From: an uncultured Clostridia bacterium
GTDB taxonomy: Bacteria > Bacillota > Clostridia > Monoglobales > Monoglobaceae
Direction of reading: 5' to 3'
DNA: 59,649 nt
Assembly: GCA_934454115.1 (NCBI GenBank)
Contig: CAKSFQ010000013.1
Location: forward strand, 1-59,649
The position numbers were made by a program, and so were the translations under genes. The notes under the pieces were generated by a model. The model had not been told where the DNA came from. It saw nothing but the letters and a program-made list of their open reading frames with translations, and did no database searches. Shown here in pieces: positions 1 through 7,781 of this stretch; position 1 is the first letter of the stretch; each line of letters opens with the position of its first letter.

Positions 1-600
1 ACGATTGATAGGATAGGATATGATTTCAGTATCGCTCGATTCAGTATTATTCTTTTCAGTATCGTTAAAATCAGTATAGTTATTATTAGTATTATTTGAG
101 TATGATTTCGGAACTTCTTGAATTTCGATTTTCATATCTCTTGAAGTATGATTTTCATACTTCTGCAAGTTTGAATTTAATACTTCTTGATTTTCGATAT
201 TCATACTTTCGGTATTTTGATTTTCATACCGCTTTTCTTTGGGATTATGTATAAAGTTTTTCACGTAAATGATGTTCGGTCTGCCAAGCCCCTGTCGTTT
301 GCGTTCAATAAGTCCGATTCCGTTTTCAAGCTCGTCCAAAAGCTTTAATGCCTTTTGCCTTGCACAACCGAAATCGCTCAAAATATCATCAATGGTGTAG
401 ATAATATATACACGATTTTCCTCGTCAAACCAACAGTTTTTAACCGATAAACTCATCCGGTCGAGCATAAAACTGTATAAGACCTTTGCTTCAACAGATA
501 TTCCGGCAAGCGTTTCATCTGTAAACAAGACTTTGGGAATACGGTAAAACGAAAACTGCTCCGCTTGACTTCCGTAAAAATATTCAAATTGTATCGACAT
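1..600 (-). CDS. RepA_N-type replication initiator, 3' end beyond window
   Basis: The reading frame is open for 200 codons from an ATG at 600 down to the window edge, so the C-terminus is missing. An AAAGGAGG ribosome binding site lies 8 bases upstream of the start. The N-terminus (FEYFYGSQAEQFSFYRIPK, then LSVEAKVLYSFMLDRMSLS-like text at residues 33-53) matches the winged-helix RepA_N replication initiators of Firmicute plasmids and integrative elements. From about residue 125 the protein becomes a low-complexity, Asn/Glu-rich linker with near-repeats (YENQN/YENHT, NIENQEV/KIEIQEV), as is usual before the second domain of this family. Inferred role: binds the element's origin and starts replication. 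The family call is firm; activity is unknown because the C-terminal half cannot be seen. Confidence 0.85.
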   Translation of the reverse strand, partial: MSIQFEYFYGSQAEQFSFYRIPKVLFTDETLAGISVEAKVLYSFMLDRMSLSVKNCWFDEENRVYIIYTIDDILSDFGCARQKALKLLDELENGIGLIERKRQGLGRPNIIYVKNFIHNPKEKRYENQNTESMNIENQEVLNSNLQKYENHTSRDMKIEIQEVPKSYSNNTNNNYTDFNDTEKNNTESSDTEIISYPINR

Positions 601-630
601 TGTTGTGCCTCCTTTCCGTGTGTGATTACA

Positions 631-669
631 TAAAAAAAGAACGCCTTATGGTTTGTTATAAAGCGTTCT
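631..669 (-). terminator. Intrinsic terminator inside the repA leader
   Basis: Arms AGAACGC (638-644) and GCGTTCT (663-669) are followed on the minus strand by a run of seven T. It sits only about 30 bases upstream of the repA start and points the same way, so it would attenuate repA transcription. RepA/RepR genes of Firmicute plasmids are known to be controlled this way, often with an antisense RNA. No antisense promoter was identified here. Confidence 0.6.
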
Positions 670-859
670 CAGTTGATATTTTATTAAATTTTTACCTCCT
701 TTTGCAGGGTATAACTTTTGTCTTTAACTTAACATTACCGTTATTAAAGACGAAAATCTTGTAAATTTCGGGTTGGAAAAAGAACTGAAATATATCAAGA
801 TAAATCGCAAAACCCTTGATTTTATGCGGCTTTCACCGTTTGTCTTTATTATACCATAG

Positions 860-1021
860 GGGCATTCTTTTGCTACACGCGGACTGGAAGCAGATATATC
901 GCTAAAAGCAATGCAGGAACTGCTGGGGCACAGCTCCATCACCATTACCGGCGATATATATACCCACATTTTAAAAGAGCAAAAAAGAAAAGAAGTATCA
1001 AAACTGAATCGTGTATTTTAA
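860..1021 (+). pseudogene. Tyrosine recombinase (integrase), C-terminal remnant
   Basis: The plus-strand frame reads [19 protein letters not shown] and then [17 protein letters not shown], ending in TAA at 1019-1021. These are the second half of the catalytic domain of phage/ICE integrases: R-box end H-x-x-R, the LGH motif, and the tyrosine nucleophile in DIYTH. An in-frame TAG at 857-859 sits directly before the GHSFATR text and there is no start codon, so the catalytic domain is broken. Upstream in the same frame 728-856 is open but I could not match it. The remnant supports an integrated mobile element here; the active integrase, if any, lies outside the window. Confidence 0.8.
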
Positions 1022-1040
1022 AGATTCATTCCTGCTAATC

Positions 1041-1063
1041 GGGCAGACATATCCTGTCTGCCC
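1041..1063. other. Perfect 9-bp hairpin before the 570-aa gene
   Basis: GGGCAGACA (1041-1049) and TGTCTGCCC (1055-1063) form a perfect stem with a 5-base loop. It lies between the integrase remnant and the next start codon. No T run follows on either strand, so it may be a terminator relic or a protein-binding site. Confidence 0.4.
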
Positions 1064-1091
1064 CAAAAAATAAGAAAGAAGGCAATTTGTC

Positions 1092-2804
1092 ATGTATCTA
1101 TATAAAAACGGAACCCTTCGTTTTAACAAAGAATATATCGCGAATGAAATCGGCTGCTATTCCTTATCATCAGAGACGACTGCTCATAATCAAACGCAAG
1201 AACTGTCCCGGCAATCTCAAGCGCCAACCCGGAGTTTGGCTACAGATTATGCAGAAATCGGTACAACACAGGTTTCACAGTATTCGCCCAAGCCCATTAT
1301 CAGCACCGTTGCCGGCGAGGTATTACTTGCGGACTATCAATCAAATGTCATGTGCGCCATTTCACGAAAAAATAATAACACAAAACAGCGTTATATTTGC
1401 AATGGGATTATAAAAGACTGCAAGATTATACGCTATGTTTCGGGTAATCAGCAGTACAATTACTACATCATAGAAACCGTTGCCGCAGACCATCAATGGC
1501 ATACGCATCACCTTACTCATGAGGAATTCGAAAGCAAAACGCTGCTTAACCTCCTTACCGATAGGGGTGGGCTTGCTTTTCTGCACTGCAAGAAAGATGC
1601 CCACGAGTCAGAATTGATTCAAAAATACATCTTAAACATATCAAAAAAATCCGCTGATGTATTTCCGGAGTTTACATGCTGGATGAACAACAAATACTTT
1701 GTTGCGACCGACAAATATAATATCGGAACACCCTTCTTTAAACATGTTTGCCGCCAAAACAATACCGATAAGGGTGATGCAACTGGCGGTATACTCAATA
1801 ATCTAAATATCCTGGGAAGCGCCAAACTGCGTATGTTCTTCCTGCTTTTGCTCCACTATGTCATAATCCGGGAGTTAATGCCTGTTGAAAAAAGACAGAT
1901 AACCCCTTTTTATATCTATTCCGATATCGATTTATTTTTTGTAATCAACGCATTGCTCGGAATATTTGGTGATACTGAAGCGGTATCTCTTTCAGAACCG
2001 CAAGGAATTATTACAAAATCAATCAAAAAGGCAAAGGGATCTATGATTCTCTTTACAATGCCAGAACAAATGGTAACCACAACTAAACGAGTACAGGAAA
2101 ATATAGACTATGTAAGTTCTGTCAATGCGGATACCGTAATCATTGTCCTGTGTAAATCATTCAGTTACCGCAATGACTCCGGCTTCCATATAACCATAAA
2201 TAAAGCCGATATTAGAGAAAGCTATGTCAACAAATCTGTATGCCAAGCACACGTTCACCATTTTACAAACTGGATACACCATGAAAAGATCGATGTATCA
2301 AGGATTCCTTCGGATAGCTGGCTGGATTTAACCTATCACATAATAGAAAAGTATATCATGGAATCAAACAATTCTCTTGCACTCGACAATCCATACGCTC
2401 TGATTGAAACCCTTATCAAAGACAGCAATACTGATTTGAGCGGCGATTGGATTCTCGAATGGCTTAGAGATAACATACTCAAACTTCACCGGGAGGGAAA
2501 GTTAATCTACTTAGATTTAAGAAAAGATGTTGCAGATTTTTCCACGGATTCCCCTGTGGTATGCAAAAAAGATGACTTGCTTTGCATCAGAGAAAAGGAT
2601 CTTGAAAAATTTTTAATTCTATGCGATGAACCCGGTCTGAACGCAGGTATTGTAAAACAATCTCTGTTAGACGCCGGTGTTCTGGAGAGAGACAAAAACA
2701 GATTATGCAAAAACATTTACATCAGATCATTAAAAAAATCTGAAAGAATGTTGGCAATGATATATGATGCCGTGTTCCCGACAGGAACCTTTCATATAAA
2801 TTAA
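1092..2804 (+). CDS. Unrecognised 570-aa protein, possibly a DUF927-like relic ATPase
   Basis: I do not recognise this protein with confidence. It has a poorly conserved, Gln/Ser/Thr-rich N-terminus (residues 25-75), a central region with an apparent strand-turn-strand (TPFYIYSDIDLFF, about residues 274-286) where a P-loop would be expected but no GKS/T is present, a following hydrophobic strand (MILFTMP), and a C-terminal part (about 450-560) resembling a winged helix. This layout recalls the DUF927-type helicase/primase ATPases of mobile elements after loss of the Walker A motif; that is inference. The ribosome binding site is weak (AAGAAGG). The stop is 17 bases before the ATPase gene, so the two are probably co-transcribed and act together. 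Confidence 0.6.
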   Translation: MYLYKNGTLRFNKEYIANEIGCYSLSSETTAHNQTQELSRQSQAPTRSLATDYAEIGTTQVSQYSPKPIISTVAGEVLLADYQSNVMCAISRKNNNTKQRYICNGIIKDCKIIRYVSGNQQYNYYIIETVAADHQWHTHHLTHEEFESKTLLNLLTDRGGLAFLHCKKDAHESELIQKYILNISKKSADVFPEFTCWMNNKYFVATDKYNIGTPFFKHVCRQNNTDKGDATGGILNNLNILGSAKLRMFFLLLLHYVIIRELMPVEKRQITPFYIYSDIDLFFVINALLGIFGDTEAVSLSEPQGIITKSIKKAKGSMILFTMPEQMVTTTKRVQENIDYVSSVNADTVIIVLCKSFSYRNDSGFHITINKADIRESYVNKSVCQAHVHHFTNWIHHEKIDVSRIPSDSWLDLTYHIIEKYIMESNNSLALDNPYALIETLIKDSNTDLSGDWILEWLRDNILKLHREGKLIYLDLRKDVADFSTDSPVVCKKDDLLCIREKDLEKFLILCDEPGLNAGIVKQSLLDAGVLERDKNRLCKNIYIRSLKKSERMLAMIYDAVFPTGTFHIN

Positions 2805-2821
2805 AATTCAAGGAGGCAATC

Positions 2822-3862
2822 ATGATATTAGGCGAATCATCCGGATATGAAATTACGCGCAGTCTAAACAATAATGATTTTGCTAACAATATATGGCTTA
2901 TACAAGGATTAAGCGGCTGCGGGAAAAGTACTCTTTGCAAAAATCTGATAAAGGGTGCAATACAAGATAACGTAACGGCAATCGTAATAGACTACTCTGG
3001 CAGTTACCGAAAAAAAGATCTTCCATATATAAATGACAATAACTATCACATCATAGAGTTGGAAGGCCTGGGCATTGATATATTTAAACCGCAAAATGTA
3101 CGCATAGAGAATCATGTGATGCGTGAAGATCAAAACAGAAAAGCAGAACGCATCTACGAGCTTTTATGCGATACATTATCAATCACAGGCTCAAGTCAGC
3201 AGGGTTTGCTATATACAGCAGTAAAAGATGAGTTAGCGGGTGCTAATCCCTCATTCACCGGAATATTTGATACAATAAGCTCTTTACCGCTTCCGGCGGC
3301 AAAAACACTGGCGTCTAAAATAAGAATTCTGAGTGAATTAAAATTCACTCACCCTCTCATTGATTGGACATCTGTTCTATCATCCGGACAAGTTATTGTA
3401 TTTCAATTTTCAGATATCTATGAACCAAAACGAACTTTGCAGATTGAAATGCTCTTGAACGATCTTTGGCAACATGTTAAAAGCACCACAAATCATCGTA
3501 ATTTTCTGCTGGTTCTGGACGAAGTCCAAAACATGCGTTTTCGCGGCAACTGTTTTCTGTCGCACCTGCGTGAATGTCGAAAATACGGGATGGGAGTAGT
3601 GATGGCAACACAGTTTCTTGGCAGTAAATTCGATAAAAATGATGCAAAAAATCTGTTAAACCAGGCTGCTACTAAAGTTTATTTTAAACCGGATCAAAGG
3701 AATTTGAAAAACTTTGCACAGTCAATCGACGAATGTAATGGCACCAAATGGATTAAGATTTTGCAGTCTCTCCAAGTCGGCGAATGTGTTTATTCCGGCA
3801 TGTCAGATCAAAGCAAATCCGCCCAGAACTTTATTTTGCGTATTCCTTTTGATGTCAACTAA
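2822..3862 (+). CDS. HerA/VirB4-like P-loop ATPase (346 aa)
   Basis: Walker A is GLSGCGKST at residues 29-37, Walker B is LLVLDE at 229-234, and MATQ at 261-264 fits a sensor-type strand. The order and the C-terminal text (LLNQAATKVYFKP, then F at AQSID) are those of HerA/FtsK/VirB4 hexameric DNA-pumping ATPases. It is shorter than most HerA proteins (about 500-600 residues) and lacks an obvious HAS-barrel N-terminus. An AAGGAGG site precedes the ATG. It is paired with the unknown 570-aa protein on a mobile element. Roles could be DNA transfer or processing for the element, or a HerA-type defence complex; the sequence alone does not decide. Confidence 0.75.
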   Translation: MILGESSGYEITRSLNNNDFANNIWLIQGLSGCGKSTLCKNLIKGAIQDNVTAIVIDYSGSYRKKDLPYINDNNYHIIELEGLGIDIFKPQNVRIENHVMREDQNRKAERIYELLCDTLSITGSSQQGLLYTAVKDELAGANPSFTGIFDTISSLPLPAAKTLASKIRILSELKFTHPLIDWTSVLSSGQVIVFQFSDIYEPKRTLQIEMLLNDLWQHVKSTTNHRNFLLVLDEVQNMRFRGNCFLSHLRECRKYGMGVVMATQFLGSKFDKNDAKNLLNQAATKVYFKPDQRNLKNFAQSIDECNGTKWIKILQSLQVGECVYSGMSDQSKSAQNFILRIPFDVN

Positions 3863-4028
3863 TAAATGGGAAAAATTTTATCAAACCGACCTCCTATTCG
3901 TTGGATTTTTGATCTAACTTTGGGAGGTCAGTTCGTCATCAAACAACCCATGCCGATGAAAAAGATGGTCATAAAAATTCACTGCGCCATTCCCTTTTGC
4001 GCAACATTTTTATTTATGTAATATCATA
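3863..4028. other. Short spacer with long-range inverted repeat
   Basis: Between the convergent ATPase and AbiEi-like regions. GACCTCC and GGAGGTC (about 3888-3930) can pair across a loop of about 27 bases. No T run follows, so I do not call a terminator. Confidence 0.25.
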
Positions 4029-4240
4029 TTATTCTTTAGGCAACTTACATTCAAGCCACGCCGGATTTTTTAATAACTTTGCCTCAATTCGTTTCAGACT
4101 GCTATTTACTTCCGCAAGATTTACCCTGTCTTCACTACGCATTACATACTGCCCAAGCATCTTTTCATAGGCATCGCATACATTTTTATTCTGCGCCGCT
4201 TGCGCTTGCAATATGTGCGAGCTGTAATATTGTTTTTTGA
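4029..4240 (-). other. Possible frameshifted tail of the AbiEi-like gene
   Basis: In a second minus-strand frame the text continues as AYEKMLGQYVMRSEDRVNLA and on to KLLKNPAWLECKLPKE, which looks like real protein (charged helix, Leu heptads). It overlaps the end of the AbiEi-like gene. It could be a C-terminal extension separated by a frameshift near 4190-4240, or a small coupled gene. I see no ribosome binding site of its own. Confidence 0.3.
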
Positions 4241-4839
4241 TTATAATATACATCTGCAAGTGCAAGCAACTTATCATATCTCAAATTTCTCTTTTCTATA
4301 TGGTCTGCAATTAAAGTATATGGCTGTTGTTCATCTATGGGCGCTTTATCCATCATTTCAAGCACATCAAGAGTTTGCAGATAATATTTATTTTCAGCTG
4401 TAACGGGTGTTTTCGGCGGCTTAATCATGATATCAAGCCTTTTATCCGTTCGCACGCATTCTTTTGCAGCATTGGTTACGATAACCCGCTTGTTCGGCAT
4501 TTGCGTTGTAAGTCCCATTTGATGCATGACCGATAAACCCGTTTCATATCCGATGTCGGGTAATATATATTTGTCAGCAATCAACATTTCTTTTTTGATT
4601 CCGGCTTCGCCAAACGGTGTTATTACTGTTTTATAATATATTCCTTTTTGATAAAAACGCAGTTCGGGAATAATATGGTTATCAATAATCCGTTTTATTG
4701 CCACACTTACCGCCGCTGCCGCTTCTTTTTCCGATAGTTTATAATCTTCTGCCGCTTTTTCAGCAATATGCTTTGTATATATAGGGACTCTGTTAGCTTG
4801 CCTTTTTATTATATCGCATACATATTCTATATAAGTCAT
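4186..4839 (-). CDS. AbiEi-like type IV antitoxin (DUF6088 type)
   Basis: 217 residues. The N-terminal 60 form a winged-helix-like region (YIEYVCDIIKRQANRVPIYT, then AAAAVSVAIKRI), followed by RFYQKGIYYKTVITPFGE and the conserved DIGYETGLSVMHQMGLTTQ. These are hallmarks I associate with the AbiEi/DUF6088 proteins of Firmicute mobile elements, which act as transcriptional repressors and antitoxins to an AbiEii nucleotidyltransferase. No AbiEii gene is present on either side, so this is an orphan. The length is normal for the family. It has its own promoter (4896-4923). Alternative: a stand-alone regulator of element genes. Family call fairly sure, function inferred. Confidence 0.7.
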   Translation of the reverse strand: MTYIEYVCDIIKRQANRVPIYTKHIAEKAAEDYKLSEKEAAAAVSVAIKRIIDNHIIPELRFYQKGIYYKTVITPFGEAGIKKEMLIADKYILPDIGYETGLSVMHQMGLTTQMPNKRVIVTNAAKECVRTDKRLDIMIKPPKTPVTAENKYYLQTLDVLEMMDKAPIDEQQPYTLIADHIEKRNLRYDKLLALADVYYNQKTILQLAHIASASGAE

Positions 4840-4895
4840 ACCTACACCTCCAATTGATATATTTTATTCGTTTTATTTTTATTATTTTCGTATAT

Positions 4896-4923
4896 ATTAT
4901 ATCACATAATAATATTTTGTCAA
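4896..4923 (-). promoter_or_regulatory. Sigma-A-type promoter of the AbiEi-like gene
   Basis: Minus strand TTGACA (4923-4918), 16-base spacer, TATAAT (4901-4896). Both hexamers are perfect consensus. Transcription would start near 4889, about 50 bases before the ATG at 4839. Confidence 0.75.
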
Positions 4924-5198
4924 TCACTTTAAACCAATATTCATTCTCTACGTTTTTCAAAGATAGCTTTATGTACTTCAAAAGCCGGAGTCGATTCAAT
5001 TTATCTGCAAGTGATATTGAACATATTTTTTCTGCCTTTAGTCTGTCTTGATCTTCTTCAATTATATAATTCACACATACACCCCTAAACCATAATATGA
5101 TGTAAATTATCGACATCTCAAGACGCTGTCCCTATGTTAATTTTGTATCTTTAGTTTACCAGAATGTATTTACTTTGACAACTATGTGTTAGTAGCAC

Positions 5199-5231
5199 AA
5201 AAAAGAGACAAAACTTTTCAATCTTGTCTCT
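5199..5231 (-). terminator. Terminator of the HD operon
   Basis: AGAGACAA (5204-5211) and TTGTCTCT (5224-5231) pair with a 12-base loop. On the minus strand the stem is followed by TTTTTTG. It lies 12 bases past the HD gene stop. Confidence 0.75.
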
Positions 5232-5242
5232 ATCAAACCTAC

Positions 5243-6859
5243 TTAAAATTCTTGGATAATAGAAGCTTTTCTCAGTACTATTGAGAACTTGTTTGCATCT
5301 ATTTTCTTTCCATTACAACGCTTATAGTATAAGTAAAAAAATGTCTTTTTATCCTCTTGTGTATCAAATGGGGTAAAAGAAACATCTTTCATTTGTTTGA
5401 TGATATTTGTTTTTGAATTAAATCGTATAGGCAATTCTTTAAACGCACTTTTGTATATGTTGCTTTTGAATTGCTGTTGCGTTACTATTACAAAATCAAA
5501 CGGAATGCCCTCTTCCTCAAAACACTCTTTTATTTGTTTAAGAATATCCAATTCTATTTTTAACTTCTTCAATTTTGAGTTTAGGGTGGATTGCTGAGAT
5601 TCTTTCGTTAATGTATGAGACAACTTTTCCACTTCATTTATTTCATTCGAAATAGAGCTATAGAAAGTATCATTGATGCTATATACACCATACGCACCCT
5701 CTAACAATTTTTGTTCCCAGGTTTTTAAAATTTCCATAAATATTTCATTGCGTTTGAAATCAAACAATAATGAAAACTCTGCTTCGCTCTTCCAAATAGG
5801 ATGTCTCCTTAAACTTCTGTTAAAGTATTCTTTAACCGCATCACTTGCGTCATAATTTCGCTTTGCATAAAATAAAATATCTGCATCGGATAAAAGCCTA
5901 ATAGTTCCGACTGAATTGAGTTCCTCCCCCTGCTCAGTAATTGTTTCATAAGAAAACAATTCTTTACCATCCCTATTGCTATCGGAACTAATTTCTCTGA
6001 TAATAGTCCGTAATAAATACCCTTCATATTGAATAGCTGGATGAGACTGAACCCACCGTCTTTCCATATCGTGTGCAGTCAATACACTCTCTAAGACACT
6101 CAAAGAATTCTTTTCATAACCAACCGGATACATACCATTATTTATGAAAACACCGCTTAACAATCTTTTATAATCAATGGAAACCGAAGAGTATCCAGAC
6201 ATATAACTGTCTCGGATCAAATAGTCTAATTTGTCTACATCTATGATAGTTGAATTTAACAACTCTACACACGATTTATACAATGGCAACAGTTTCTTTT
6301 CCTTTTTTGTCAGTCGCGTGTCCGGGTTATACTGTAATCCAGTTATGCATCTCGAAAACAACCCATGGTCAGGGATAAATTCTCCGAATTTATCTACGGA
6401 CAAAAGTGCACTTGCTATTTCGTGTTGCTTTCCTACAACTATCATTCCCTTGTTAGTATCGATCTTATAACTTTTGTTAGTCACAATTTTAGATAACATT
6501 TCGTTCATTTTCGCCACATCGTAAAAGACTTCTCCGGTATGTGAAAAAGGAGAGTGACCCAAATCGTGACACAAGCAAGCCATCATAAACGTCTTTTTTG
6601 TATCCAAAATTTCCTTTTCTGTAAATCCCTCCACTGCATTTTCGCTATTCTTTATTAAAAAATTAAAAGCAAGTTTCCCTAGCCAAAATACTCCCAATGA
6701 ATGAGTAAATCTATTATGTAATGCTGAAGGGTATACCGTAGTATAGCTTGTTTGAATGATATTTCGCAAACGCTGAAAATAAACAGAATCAATGATGTTT
6801 AGAAATTCATCCTCTATTTCAATGTAATCATAAATTGGATCTCTTATTTTTTTTTGCAT
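5243..6859 (-). CDS. HD-domain dNTP triphosphohydrolase, SAMHD1/YwfO-like
   Basis: 538 residues from ATG 6859, which has an AGGTG site 6 bases upstream; a GTG at 6868 is a less likely start. All HD-dNTPase motifs are visible: RFTHSLG with His53, LCHDLGHSPFSH with His98-Asp99 and His102, and IDVDKLDYLIRDSYMSG with Asp207. Metal-dependent enzymes of this family hydrolyse dNTPs to deoxynucleosides and triphosphate. The C-terminal 250 residues are divergent and may bind a regulator or partner. It directly follows a 111-aa gene (stop to start under 12 bases) and shares its promoter and terminator. Carriage on a mobile element suggests dNTP depletion against phage, which is inference. Confidence 0.85.
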   Translation of the reverse strand: MQKKIRDPIYDYIEIEDEFLNIIDSVYFQRLRNIIQTSYTTVYPSALHNRFTHSLGVFWLGKLAFNFLIKNSENAVEGFTEKEILDTKKTFMMACLCHDLGHSPFSHTGEVFYDVAKMNEMLSKIVTNKSYKIDTNKGMIVVGKQHEIASALLSVDKFGEFIPDHGLFSRCITGLQYNPDTRLTKKEKKLLPLYKSCVELLNSTIIDVDKLDYLIRDSYMSGYSSVSIDYKRLLSGVFINNGMYPVGYEKNSLSVLESVLTAHDMERRWVQSHPAIQYEGYLLRTIIREISSDSNRDGKELFSYETITEQGEELNSVGTIRLLSDADILFYAKRNYDASDAVKEYFNRSLRRHPIWKSEAEFSLLFDFKRNEIFMEILKTWEQKLLEGAYGVYSINDTFYSSISNEINEVEKLSHTLTKESQQSTLNSKLKKLKIELDILKQIKECFEEEGIPFDFVIVTQQQFKSNIYKSAFKELPIRFNSKTNIIKQMKDVSFTPFDTQEDKKTFFYLYYKRCNGKKIDANKFSIVLRKASIIQEF

Positions 6860-6868
6860 TTTTATCAC

Positions 6869-7204
6869 CTATGCTGCGTTTATTACCTCTAAAGTTTTCT
6901 CGTCTAAAAGAGCAAGCAAAATCTCACTAGAAACATACGACAATATATGCTCCCTTATATCTTCTATCTCAACGCCTTCTTTTATTTTAATAAAACTATC
7001 ATCGTAAACAAAGTAATCAGAATAATCCTGCAAGAACTCTCTTGTATAACGACTAGAATATAAAAGAATCGCTTTGCTATTTTCTTTCACGTTCAAAATT
7101 TCTTCAACTTTAATTCCATATTTTCTAATATCATCTAGTGATATTTTGTCGATCTGTTTCTTTTCGTACAATTCAACCAGCGCATTTGCTACTAAATACT
7201 CCAT
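6869..7204 (-). CDS. Unrecognised 111-aa partner of the HD protein
   Basis: Starts at ATG 7204, whose reading begins two bases after the stop of a 16-codon leader peptide, so translation is probably coupled. Longer frames up to 7324 would begin upstream of the predicted transcription start (near 7280) and are rejected. The protein is small, acidic-basic mixed, without signal peptide or membrane segments. Visible features are a helical start (EYLVANALVELYEKKQIDKI) and the stretch AILLYSSRYTREFLQDYSDY. I cannot assign a family. Position in a two-gene operon with a dNTPase suggests a regulator, sensor or antitoxin-like control protein. Confidence 0.65.
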   Translation of the reverse strand: MEYLVANALVELYEKKQIDKISLDDIRKYGIKVEEILNVKENSKAILLYSSRYTREFLQDYSDYFVYDDSFIKIKEGVEIEDIREHILSYVSSEILLALLDEKTLEVINAA

Positions 7205-7206
7205 TT

Positions 7207-7257
7207 TTATAAATGTGCACATACCAAATGTTCTACACAAAGATCCACTCTCTGCAT
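7207..7257 (-). CDS. 16-aa leader peptide of the HD operon
   Basis: ATG at 7257 follows a strong AAAGGAG site at 4-base spacing and encodes MQRVDLCVEHLVCAHL. Its TAA (7209-7207) ends two bases before the ATG of the 111-aa gene. That gene has no ribosome binding site of its own, which supports translational coupling. Confidence 0.5.
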   Translation of the reverse strand: MQRVDLCVEHLVCAHL

Positions 7258-7285
7258 AGCTCTCCTTTCTTTTCTTGTGGTTATT

Positions 7286-7314
7286 ACTATAGCATAAATA
7301 TTCCATTATTTCAA
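7286..7314 (-). promoter_or_regulatory. Promoter of the leader-111aa-HD operon
   Basis: Minus strand TTGAAA (7314-7309), 17-base spacer, TATAGT (7291-7286). Start predicted near 7280, about 22 bases before the leader-peptide ATG. Confidence 0.65.
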
Positions 7315-7324
7315 GCCCTGCCAA

Positions 7325-7781
7325 TTAACTTTTTATATATAATAATATTAACTACGTAGGAATAAATATACTTACAAAATATCATTTATTAGAACGATGC
7401 ACATGTTCATAAAAACTTATAAACTGATTATTATTCGAGATTCTTGAATTTACAAATATTTATGGCGATAAAAGCAGTAATAGCATCATTTTAAGCAAAT
7501 TTATTACCAAACATTTATTCCGCTGAAATGAAAAGGTATCCGGATGAGGCTATAAAAAACAGACAAATTAAAATAAATGAAAATGTAGTTAGACATTACA
7601 GTAGAATCTTTCACAAAGTCACTGATTGACGAACATTTTTCCAACGCAATGCCTTTTCAACCTATTCCTATTGGTTCATAAAAATTGCCACTATTTTAAA
7701 TTTTATTATTTAAAAATGCAAAAAAGGCCCTGTTTTGTGTCATTCACAACCATTTTATTTTAAGAAGTGGCAAGAAACTTC
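7325..7781. other. AT-rich non-coding gap between HD operon and relaxase
   Basis: About 450 bases with no supported gene. A 44-codon plus-strand open stretch ending at about 7629 (containing MKRYPDEAIKNRQIKINENV) has no ribosome binding site and no recognised homology, and may be a gene fragment. Otherwise I see only AT-rich sequence. Confidence 0.4.

Noticed and set aside
724..969. 81-residue minus-strand open frame over the integrase remnant
   Set aside because: It is antisense to clear recombinase text and has no ribosome binding site or homology.
4793..5116. 107-residue minus-strand open frame upstream of the AbiEi-like gene
   Set aside because: It runs through the perfect promoter at 4896-4923 and is rich in Ile/Lys from AT-rich DNA; only its first 50 residues look protein-like.
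7485..7629. Plus-strand fragment with MKRYPDEAIKNRQIK
   Set aside because: Only about 44 codons, no ribosome binding site, no match that I recognise; recorded as a possible fragment only.
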